In this document: piece after piece, positions 1 through 6,170 of the stretch | How positions within the stretch are numbered: the first letter of the stretch is position 1 | How the letters are laid out: each line of letters starts with the position of its first letter | Source: Nitrospirota bacterium | Lineage (GTDB): Bacteria > Patescibacteriota > Gracilibacteria > UBA1369 > LOWO2-01-FULL-3 | DNA: 6,465 nucleotides | NCBI GenBank assembly: GCA_011682355.1 | Contig: JAACEU010000033.1 | Span: 1 to 6,465 of the forward strand | Reading direction: 5' to 3' | Position numbers and translations under genes: made by a program | Notes under the pieces: generated by a model | The model's input: the letters and a program-made list of their open reading frames with translations, nothing else | What the model was told of the DNA's origin: nothing | The model's database searches: none

Positions 1-1443
1 AGATTGGTATTCTCCGGGTTGATGAAATATGATCCGGAAAAACGTGCAGTAGTGGATGATATGGCGGTTCTCTCAATTAATGAGGCTAAAACTGAATATA
101 CTTTTACTATGCGTGACGGTCTTAAGTGGCAGGACGGGTACCCTCTTACGGCTGAGGATGTGTATTTTACTTTTAATAATGTTGTGAAATCCGAATCTTT
201 CCAGAATGAAATTTTAAAGACTAATTTTGCTGGTGTGGGGATTGAACTTATTGATGAAAAAACTATTAAATTTACTTTGGAAAATCCAAATATCTTTTTT
301 GTTAATAATCTAACTACCGGAATTTTGCCGAAGCATATTTTGGAGGATATTGATCCTTATGACGTTTTACAAGATGAGTTTAATAAAATGCCGATAGGGT
401 CGGGGCCGTACATGGTTACAGAACCGGTAGAGTCTTTTTCCGATGATCGCATGCAGGTAACGCTATCCAGAAGCCCGTATTATTATGGAGTTCCAAGCGA
501 AATTGAAATGGTGAGGTTTATAGTTTATCCGACTATGGATCAGTTGTTGGAGCGTATTGATGCGGTGAACGGAGTTGTGAATATTACCGGAGATTATATT
601 TTGGATTTCCAGAATAACGATAGATTTGAGCTCTTTTCTTATCAACTCCCTCAGTACACAGCGGTTTTTATGAATATGGAGAGTAAGATTTTGAAGGAAA
701 ATCATGATGTGCGTTTGGCTCTGCAAAAAGCGATTGATAAAACCGAGTTGATTGAGCGGTTTGTGGATAAAATTCCTGTTGATACGCCTTTGATGGAGCT
801 GAATCAGGAAGAATGGGTGTATCAATCGAGTTTGGAGCAAGCCCAAGGTGCGCTGAAAGAGTCTGGATTCTTGTATCCGGAGGAAGATGTGAATAAACAG
901 GGAATTAGGTACAACGAAGATGGTATTGGGCTCGAGTTAAATATGATTGTTAGGTTGTTTGAAGAAGGAACTTCAAAATATGAGGAGACATTGAAGGTGG
1001 TAACATATCTTCAAGACAAATGGGAAAGTATTGGATTCAGTATTCAGGTTGAATTCCTTCCACAAGAAGATTTTAAGCAAAGATTAATGAACAGAAGTTA
1101 TGATCTTAGTCTTGTAGGTCAGAGTTTGGGATATAACCTTGATACCTATTCTTATTGGCATTCAACTCAGGCAAGTCCCATGGGGCTAAATTTATCGAAT
1201 TACAAGAGTTTTCAGGTCGATAGCCTGATAGAAGATATTCGTGCGATTTTTGATATTTCCGAGAGAGAGGATAAATTGCGTGAATTGGCTGAAAAGATTG
1301 CGGAGGATGTCCCGGCGGTTTTCCTTTATCGGCCGGTTTATTATTATGCTTCGGATGGAAAAGTGTCAGGTGTTTCTATGGAAGGAGTGGTTTTTCCGTC
1401 TGATAGATTTGCAAATGTTGCGAAATGGCAATTTGCGAGGTAA
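1..1443 (+). CDS. ABC transporter substrate-binding protein, family 5 (peptide/oligopeptide type), 5'-truncated
   Basis: This is the C-terminal 480 codons of an extracytoplasmic solute-binding protein (SBP_bac_5; OppA/DppA-like) that would deliver peptides or a similar solute to an ABC importer. The frame is open from base 1 and its first codons read RLVFSGLMKYDP, a motif normally some 80-100 residues into this family. The signal or lipoprotein peptide and the start of lobe I are therefore outside the window, and no start codon should be assigned here. The family signature is at about 91-180 (YTFTMRDGLKWQDG, then PLTAEDVYFTF). Further family-like features are GILPKHIL near 325, MPIGSGPYMV near 390, the DVRLALQKAIDK stretch near 706 and an intact C terminus ending KWQFAR before TAA at 1441. 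The ligand cannot be told from sequence, and no permease or ATPase of a transporter is in the window. It is followed by 61 nt before rplI and is probably a separate unit. Confidence 0.93.
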   Translation, partial: RLVFSGLMKYDPEKRAVVDDMAVLSINEAKTEYTFTMRDGLKWQDGYPLTAEDVYFTFNNVVKSESFQNEILKTNFAGVGIELIDEKTIKFTLENPNIFFVNNLTTGILPKHILEDIDPYDVLQDEFNKMPIGSGPYMVTEPVESFSDDRMQVTLSRSPYYYGVPSEIEMVRFIVYPTMDQLLERIDAVNGVVNITGDYILDFQNNDRFELFSYQLPQYTAVFMNMESKILKENHDVRLALQKAIDKTELIERFVDKIPVDTPLMELNQEEWVYQSSLEQAQGALKESGFLYPEEDVNKQGIRYNEDGIGLELNMIVRLFEEGTSKYEETLKVVTYLQDKWESIGFSIQVEFLPQEDFKQRLMNRSYDLSLVGQSLGYNLDTYSYWHSTQASPMGLNLSNYKSFQVDSLIEDIRAIFDISEREDKLRELAEKIAEDVPAVFLYRPVYYYASDGKVSGVSMEGVVFPSDRFANVAKWQFAR

Positions 1444-1449
1444 AATCCC

Positions 1450-1478
1450 TTTACATTTGAGGGAATATTCTGTATTTA
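1450..1478 (+). promoter_or_regulatory. Possible sigma70-type promoter for rplI
   Basis: TTTACA at 1450-1455 matches the -35 consensus in five of six positions. Seventeen bases downstream is TATTTA (1473-1478), a poor -10. A TATATA at 1477-1482 is closer to consensus but the 21-bp spacing is too long. The placement just after the substrate-binding protein gene and before rplI is sensible. In AT-rich DNA such matches arise by chance, so this is tentative. Confidence 0.3.
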
Positions 1479-1504
1479 TATATGGCAATTTTAAAGAATA
1501 AATC

Positions 1505-1951
1505 ATGCAAATTTTATTAAATGGAGATGTGAAAAACCTTGGTTATCGAGGGGACATCCTAAACGTAAAAAATGGTTATTTTAGAAATTTTCTGTTCCCG
1601 AAAGGATTAGCGCAAGTTGCTAATGCAAAAGTTATTAAATTGGCTGAGGCAAGAAGTGAAAAAAGTACATTACAAAAAGAAAGAGTTATTGAGAATGCGA
1701 AAGATGTTTTGAAGAAGCTCAAAGGGCTTAGTGTTACAATTAAAGCGAAAGTTAGTGATAAAGGAAAACTTTACGGTTCTATTACGGAAGCTGATGTTGT
1801 GGAAGCGGTAAAAGAAGGTGCGAAGGTTGAATTGGAAAAAGATTTTATTAAGATGGATCATTTTAGAGATCTTGGAGAGCACAAAGCCAAAGTTTATTTG
1901 GGTGAAGGCTTGGAAGAGGAAATAACAGTTGTGCTAGAAGCTCAGGAGTAA
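1505..1951 (+). CDS. rplI: 50S ribosomal protein bL9
   Basis: This is ribosomal protein bL9, which binds 23S rRNA at the base of the L1 stalk and reaches across the ribosome surface. At 148 residues it has the usual full length. The N-terminal RNA-binding domain (about 1-40) starts MQILLNGDVKNLG and carries the family signature GD-x4-VKNGYFRNFLFPKGLA at about 16-36. A long charged connecting helix follows (about 41-75), then the C-terminal domain with KLYGSIT-x-ADVVEAV near 88-102 and the HxAKVYLGEG stretch near 127-135. The ATG is the natural start because it gives the canonical N terminus. No convincing Shine-Dalgarno sequence precedes it, only AT-rich sequence. It is followed after 7 nt by ruvX, and its last codons contain the AGGAG that probably serves ruvX. 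No unusual residues were noticed. Confidence 0.99.
   Translation: MQILLNGDVKNLGYRGDILNVKNGYFRNFLFPKGLAQVANAKVIKLAEARSEKSTLQKERVIENAKDVLKKLKGLSVTIKAKVSDKGKLYGSITEADVVEAVKEGAKVELEKDFIKMDHFRDLGEHKAKVYLGEGLEEEITVVLEAQE
1944..1948 (+). promoter_or_regulatory. Shine-Dalgarno sequence for ruvX inside the end of rplI
   Basis: AGGAG lies in the last codons of rplI, 10 nt upstream of the ruvX ATG at 1959. It is the only well-placed purine-rich ribosome binding site found upstream of the starts in this window. It supports this start and coupling of ruvX translation to rplI. Confidence 0.65.
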
Positions 1952-1958
1952 AATCAAT

Positions 1959-2393
1959 ATGAAAGAAATTGGGAAAGTATTAGCTTTAGATTATGGCAAA
2001 AAGAGAGTTGGTGTCGCAAGTGGCGATGCTGATTTCCGTATAGCGTTTCCCAGAGCCGTTATTGAGAATAAGGGCGTGGAGAAGCTTGTTGTTGAAGTCC
2101 AGGAGTTGTGTGTGGAATTAGAGGTGGATACGGTTGTTGTGGGGTTGCCTTTGAACATGGATAGGGAAGAGGAGGAGAATGAAATGGTGCAGGAGGTTCG
2201 ATATTTTGTGAAAGAATTGCGTAACGTTCTTGGAGATATTAACGTTGAATTCTTTGACGAAAGATTGAGTTCTTTTGAAGCTAAAGACCTTTTGGACGAT
2301 GCTAATGAGAAAGCCGGTAAAGAAAAATTGGGCAAGGATGCCTATGCGGCTCAAGTGATTTTACAAAGATTTTTTGATAAATTAAGGACCTAG
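1959..2393 (+). CDS. ruvX: RuvX/YqgF family pre-16S rRNA nuclease (Holliday junction resolvase-like)
   Basis: This 144-residue protein is a RuvX/YqgF RNase-H-fold nuclease. Family members process the 5' end of pre-16S rRNA (Escherichia coli YqgF), and some resolve Holliday junctions in vitro. The first beta-hairpin motif LALDYGKKRVGVA (8-20) holds the predicted metal-binding Asp11. VVGLPLNMD (60-68) is the second core strand and loop. FFDERLSSFEA (98-108) holds Asp100-Glu101-Arg102, and KDAYAAQVILQRFF (126-139) holds Asp127, so the acidic catalytic set appears complete. The loop after NMD reads REEEENE instead of the common Gly-containing loop. The length is normal for the family. The ATG lies 7 nt after rplI and has AGGAG upstream. 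The pairing with a ribosomal protein gene fits a role in rRNA maturation. The stop is TAG, and the -35 element of the next gene's promoter lies inside the 3' end of this gene. Confidence 0.95.
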   Translation: MKEIGKVLALDYGKKRVGVASGDADFRIAFPRAVIENKGVEKLVVEVQELCVELEVDTVVVGLPLNMDREEEENEMVQEVRYFVKELRNVLGDINVEFFDERLSSFEAKDLLDDANEKAGKEKLGKDAYAAQVILQRFFDKLRT

Positions 2394-2401
2394 GGTATAA
2401 T
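2374..2401 (+). promoter_or_regulatory. Near-consensus sigma70 promoter for the coupling ATPase gene, predicted leaderless
   Basis: TTGATA at 2374-2379 (five of six matches to the -35 consensus) is followed after 16 bp by a perfect TATAAT at 2396-2401. The -10 lies only 8 nt before the ATG at 2410. Transcription normally begins about 6-8 nt after the -10, so the mRNA would begin at or within a base or two of the start codon. The -35 sits inside the last codons of ruvX. No Shine-Dalgarno sequence is present between the -10 and the ATG, consistent with leaderless translation. The exact start site is inferred. Confidence 0.65.
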
Positions 2402-2409
2402 TTTCTGGA

Positions 2410-4932
2410 ATGATTGAAATATTAAAGTATATAGGGTTAGGTTTAATAGCGTTTATTGCCTTGTTGGTGGGGTTTTCCGTCTTTTTCCGAGTGCAGAAAA
2501 TTAGGAGGAAATATAGGGAGAAATATACCGTTTTGCAGGTTCGGGTTGCAAAAGAAAACGAGAGTGGACCAATAGTGGCGGAACAGATTTACGCAACTTT
2601 GCATGGTATTCAAAGTGAATTTAGTTTTTGGCAGAAACTACAGGGATACAGTAGTGATAATGTTAGTTTTGAGATAGCCAGTATTAATCGCAGTATCAAG
2701 TTTTATGTTGCTTTTCCCGAGAGGTTAAGGAATTTGGTGGAAGGGCAAATATATGCTCAATATCCGGATGTTGAGATAGAAGATTGTCATGATTATTCTG
2801 AAAATGTAAAAAACGCGGCTAACGCAATTGGTACGGAGCTAAAATTTTCAGATAGCGACGTTTTCCCAATCAAACGTTATCCTCAATTTGAGGATAAACT
2901 TACTCGTTTGGCCATTGATCCAATGGCTGGGATTACGGCTGCTTTGGTGAAATTTGATAATCCCGAAGATCAGGCTTGGATTCAAGTTGTTGTTACTCCT
3001 TTACCGGATAAATGGAGAATTGTTTTTACAAAATGTGTTCGAATATTAAAAAAAGGTGTGTTTGGAAATATTGCCTCACTCACAAATATTTATGCTCGGG
3101 CGTTTGCAACCAGGAAGTTGTGGCCGAAAATAGTTTTTTTCCCCGTTTATTTTGTTTTCCGGATTCAGGGATTTTTGATTACCGCGAAAATTGATGCGGA
3201 TGGCGGCTTGGGTTCATCAATTTCGAGTTCTGATGAGATCGAGGAATTTACAAGTAAGTCTCACGAGAGGGAATCCGATATGGATGCGGCCATGGACAAG
3301 GTTGTAAGGCCTCTATTTGGGGTTACTATTCGTTTAATGCATATTCACCAGAAAAAGGATAACAAGAAGGCACAGGCCAAACTACGCGAAATAGTGGGGG
3401 CATTTAAACAGTTTAGCTTTCCACATCTAAATAGTTTTCAGATAGGGGATTTCTTTCATGATCAACAGGCGGTGAGTTTGTATAGGAAAAGAATTATCAG
3501 GAACGGAATGGTTTTGAATAATGAGGAATTAGCCACTGTTTATCATTTGCCAAATTTATTGGTAAAAACTCCCACAATTTATTGGGTGCAGAGCAGAAAG
3601 CTTGAACCACCATCAGATATTCCCGTGAAAGGAGAGGAGGATTTGACGATTTTGGGAAAGACGAACTTTAGAGGTTCACAGACCATATTTGGTATTAAGC
3701 CTATCGATCGTAGACGTCACATATATGTCATCGGAAAAACCGGTATGGGTAAATCTACGCTTTTAGAAAACATGATTTATTCGGATATTATGGAGGGGAA
3801 GGGTGTTGGTGTTATTGATCCGCATGGAGATTTGGCTGATGCTGTTTTGAATTTTGTTCCACCAAATCGTACAAATGACGTAATGCTTATTGATCCTTCG
3901 GACAATGAGTATGCCGTTGCATTCAATATGTTGGAAAATGTTGATCCGGCACTTGGTTCTATCGTATGTAGTGGACTTGTGGGCATTTTCAAAAAGATTT
4001 ATGCAGATAGTTGGGGGCCGAGGCTTGAGCACATTTTGAGGAATACAATATTGGCGTTGCTGGAATATCCCGGGACTTCAATGTTGGGTATTACGAGGAT
4101 TCTTTCAGATGATGCGTATAGAAAGAAAATTGTTAGTAAAATTGAGGATCCGGTTGTAAAGAGTTTCTGGGTTAATGAGTTCGGGAAAATGCAGGATAGG
4201 ATTCGTGTTGAAGCAATTTCTCCTATTCAAAATAAGGTTGGGCAATTTTTATCAAGTTCAACAATTAGAAATATTGTGGGACAGCCAAAAAGCACTATTG
4301 ATCTCCGATTTGCCATGGATAAGGGAAAAATTGTGATTATTAATTTATCAAAAGGTAAGATAGGGGAGGACAATTCCGCTCTTCTGGGTGCGATGTTTAT
4401 TACCAAGTTTCAGTTGGATGCGATGAGTAGAGCTTCGATTCCGGAAAAAGATCGTCGTGACTTTTATCTATACGTGGATGAGTTCCAAAATTTTGCTACA
4501 GAATCTTTTGCTACAATTTTGTCGGAGGCGAGAAAATATAGACTTAATTTGACTATGGCGAATCAGTATGTGGCGCAGATGCCGGATGAAGTAAGAGATG
4601 CGGTTTTTGGAAATGTAGGTAGTACGCTTTCATTCCAAGTCGGATTTGACGATGCTGAATATATTTCACAGCAGTTTGGTGAGGAAGTGCTCCCACCCGA
4701 TCTTGTATCTTTAAGTAAATTTACAGCATATATGAGACTTTTGAATGAGGGAATGCCTTCAAAAACGTTCTCATTGGTTACATTACCTCCGCCGGAATTA
4801 AATATTAATGTTGATAGAGTGAAGAGGGTTCGAGACGTATCGAGAGAGAGATATAGCAAGAAGGTTACCGACATTACGGAAAAGATCAAAAGATGGAGTT
4901 CGGTAGAAAAAAAGAGTGACGAGAAAAAATAA
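2410..4932 (+). CDS. Membrane-anchored VirD4/TraG-like coupling ATPase (type IV secretion DNA-transfer family)
   Basis: This 840-residue protein resembles the DNA-pumping ATPases of the VirD4/TraG/TraD coupling group and the related HerA/FtsK motors. Residues 5-27 form one strong transmembrane helix followed by a basic stretch (RVQKIRRKYREK), predicting a cytoplasmic C-terminal body. Residues about 40-430 form a long N-terminal region that I do not recognise, including a hydrophobic patch at 240-257. The ATPase core starts with Walker A GKTGMGKST (442-450, Lys448), then VIDPHGDL (468-475). Walker B is FYLYVDEFQNF (685-695, Asp690-Glu691), followed by SEARKYRLNL (705-714) and NQYVAQM (718-724, Gln719), the arrangement seen in TraG/TraD C-terminal domains. 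The tail from about 808 is highly charged. All ATPase motifs look intact. No relaxase or other secretion gene is nearby, so the partner and substrate are unknown. It could act in DNA uptake, conjugation, or chromosome/plasmid DNA movement. The ATG is favoured by the promoter ending 8 nt upstream. Confidence 0.9.
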   Translation: MIEILKYIGLGLIAFIALLVGFSVFFRVQKIRRKYREKYTVLQVRVAKENESGPIVAEQIYATLHGIQSEFSFWQKLQGYSSDNVSFEIASINRSIKFYVAFPERLRNLVEGQIYAQYPDVEIEDCHDYSENVKNAANAIGTELKFSDSDVFPIKRYPQFEDKLTRLAIDPMAGITAALVKFDNPEDQAWIQVVVTPLPDKWRIVFTKCVRILKKGVFGNIASLTNIYARAFATRKLWPKIVFFPVYFVFRIQGFLITAKIDADGGLGSSISSSDEIEEFTSKSHERESDMDAAMDKVVRPLFGVTIRLMHIHQKKDNKKAQAKLREIVGAFKQFSFPHLNSFQIGDFFHDQQAVSLYRKRIIRNGMVLNNEELATVYHLPNLLVKTPTIYWVQSRKLEPPSDIPVKGEEDLTILGKTNFRGSQTIFGIKPIDRRRHIYVIGKTGMGKSTLLENMIYSDIMEGKGVGVIDPHGDLADAVLNFVPPNRTNDVMLIDPSDNEYAVAFNMLENVDPALGSIVCSGLVGIFKKIYADSWGPRLEHILRNTILALLEYPGTSMLGITRILSDDAYRKKIVSKIEDPVVKSFWVNEFGKMQDRIRVEAISPIQNKVGQFLSSSTIRNIVGQPKSTIDLRFAMDKGKIVIINLSKGKIGEDNSALLGAMFITKFQLDAMSRASIPEKDRRDFYLYVDEFQNFATESFATILSEARKYRLNLTMANQYVAQMPDEVRDAVFGNVGSTLSFQVGFDDAEYISQQFGEEVLPPDLVSLSKFTAYMRLLNEGMPSKTFSLVTLPPPELNINVDRVKRVRDVSRERYSKKVTDITEKIKRWSSVEKKSDEKK

Positions 4933-4940
4933 TTATAATA

Positions 4941-5744
4941 ATGGTAAAAGAATATTTTTCAAAATTAGCTTATCACTGGAAAGTTCTCTTGAGGGATAGG
5001 ACTTATTTCATATCTTTGGTAATTGGTTTTATTGTAATATTCGGAGCTTTGATTGTTAGTATGTGGGTTAGTGCCTACAACGATGCTACTTTTTATGCTC
5101 CTGTTGGTGATTTGATTTTGGAACAAATTCCGACTATGAATCTCGAGTTTCTTTTTACTTGGGGTTTCTATTCTATAATAGCCATGATTTGTGCTTATCC
5201 GTTGTTCAAAAAACCGGAATTAGCGCCGTTTACGTTAAAAACTTTTGGTATACTTTTGTTAGTTAGGTCTGCTTTTATAATGTTGACTCATGTTGGGCCG
5301 CCGGAAGGATTTTTTTACCAAGACCAGTTGTTGTCAGGTGGAGCAATTGAATCAACTGCGGTTTTTAGGTTTGCGAATGATCTGTTCTTTTCCGGGCACA
5401 CTTCTATCCCGTTTTTGGCGTTTTTGTTGTTTAGGAAGTCGAGATTTAGGTGGGTAATGCTTTTTGGATCGTTTTTGATGGGGGTAACAGTGCTTTTGAT
5501 GAAAGTTCATTATTCGATTGATGTTTTTGCCGCATTTTTCATAGCGTATGGAGTTTATGCGTTTAGCGATAAGATATTTAATAATTTAAATATCAGGTTT
5601 AATAGAGAAATAAAGGTTCATGGTTGGAAAGCTCTCCAGCAAAAATTGAAGGGTATGAGAGAAAGAAGAGATATTAGAAAAGCGGGGAAGTTGAAGAAAA
5701 AAGGAGTTTTAGTAATTAACACATATAATCATGGAAATAACTAA
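4941..5744 (+). CDS. PAP2-superfamily membrane enzyme, sphingomyelin-synthase-like (PAP2_C) type
   Basis: This is a 267-residue integral membrane protein with about six predicted helices (near 22-44, 68-89, 98-117, 146-164, 170-188 and 192-209). It carries the lipid phosphatase/phosphotransferase histidine motifs in their sphingomyelin-synthase form: LVRSAFIMLTHVGPPEG (108-123) resembles that family's D2 block, NDLFFSGHTSIPF (146-158, His153) its D3 block, and HYSIDVFAAFFIAYGVY (190-206, His190 and Asp194) its D4 block. These give the His-His-Asp triad expected for transfer or hydrolysis of a phosphate head group on the outer membrane face. The substrate is unknown: it may be a phosphatase for phosphatidic acid or undecaprenyl diphosphate, or a head-group transferase. 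The tail (about 218-255) is very basic and probably cytoplasmic. The gene starts 8 nt after the ATPase gene, has no clear Shine-Dalgarno sequence and ends inside ridA. Confidence 0.85.
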   Translation: MVKEYFSKLAYHWKVLLRDRTYFISLVIGFIVIFGALIVSMWVSAYNDATFYAPVGDLILEQIPTMNLEFLFTWGFYSIIAMICAYPLFKKPELAPFTLKTFGILLLVRSAFIMLTHVGPPEGFFYQDQLLSGGAIESTAVFRFANDLFFSGHTSIPFLAFLLFRKSRFRWVMLFGSFLMGVTVLLMKVHYSIDVFAAFFIAYGVYAFSDKIFNNLNIRFNREIKVHGWKALQQKLKGMRERRDIRKAGKLKKKGVLVINTYNHGNN

Positions 5745-6105
5745 ATCTGAAAATGCGCCGGAGGCTATTGGCCCTTATTCACAGGCAGTTGCGAGTAATG
5801 GATTCGTGTTTTGTAGTGGTCAAATTGCGCTGAAACCGGATGGCGAATTGCTGAAGGGAAGTGCTGTGGTTCAGACCAAACAGGTTATGGAAAATTTGAA
5901 AGCGGTTTTGTTTGCCGCGGGTACGGAATTTGAGAGAGTTGTGAAAACCACAATCTATTTGACCGATATGGATGATTTTGAGGATGTGAATAAGGTATAT
6001 GAGAGCTATTTTGGTGAAGAACACAAACCTGCTCGTGCTACGGTTGAGGTGGGGAGGTTGCCGAAGGGGGTGAAGGTTGAAATTGATTGTATTGCGGAGG
6101 GGTAG
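5731..6105 (+). CDS. ridA: RidA family 2-iminobutanoate/2-iminopropanoate deaminase
   Basis: This 124-residue protein is a YjgF/YER057c/UK114 (RidA) enzyme, a trimeric cytosolic protein that hydrolyses reactive enamine/imine intermediates released by pyridoxal-phosphate enzymes such as threonine dehydratase. Full family length and motifs are present: AIGPYSQAV (12-20, Tyr16), FCSGQIAL (27-34), ENLKAVLFAAG (54-64), KTTIYLTDMDDF (72-83), NKVYESYF (87-94), PARATVEVGRLPKG (100-113) and VEIDCIA (116-122). Arg102 corresponds to the catalytic arginine of archetypal RidA (Arg105 in E. coli) and Glu117 to its conserved glutamate, so deaminase activity is likely. The start overlaps the 3' end of the upstream gene by 14 nt. 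No in-frame start exists upstream before a stop at 5713, so the ATG is secure. AAGGAG at 5701-5706 is 24 nt away, too far for a normal ribosome binding site, so translational coupling is likely. The stop is TAG. Confidence 0.97.
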   Translation: MEITKSENAPEAIGPYSQAVASNGFVFCSGQIALKPDGELLKGSAVVQTKQVMENLKAVLFAAGTEFERVVKTTIYLTDMDDFEDVNKVYESYFGEEHKPARATVEVGRLPKGVKVEIDCIAEG

Positions 6106-6170
6106 GGGGTGGGAGTGTTTAGGCGTTGTGTGAAATGAGTTGTACACCACAAGAAAAAGGGTGGTTAGAT

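Noticed and set aside
1446..1464. Dyad TCCCT / AGGGA with a 9-nt loop after the substrate-binding protein gene, as a terminator
   Set aside because: The stem is only 5 bp and no T-run follows, so it does not support a rho-independent terminator.
1241..1501. 86-codon plus-strand frame overlapping the end of the substrate-binding protein gene
   Set aside because: It is a shifted frame within the real gene, has no family features, and its extension past the gene is AT-rich intergenic sequence.
1991..2335. Minus-strand open frames opposite ruvX
   Set aside because: They are antisense to a well-supported RuvX gene and rich in Ser/Thr/Phe, as expected of a shadow frame.
4934..4939. TATAAT as a promoter for the PAP2-like gene
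   Set aside because: It lies 1 nt before the ATG, so transcription would begin inside the gene, and no -35 lies at a proper distance. It is reported instead as a start-context pattern.
5701..5706. AAGGAG as the ribosome binding site of ridA
   Set aside because: It is 24 nt from the ATG, and an in-frame stop at 5713 with no start codon in between rules out an earlier start.
6146..6165. Dyad ACCAC / GTGGT after ridA as a terminator
   Set aside because: A 5-bp stem with a 10-nt loop and no following T-run; probably chance.
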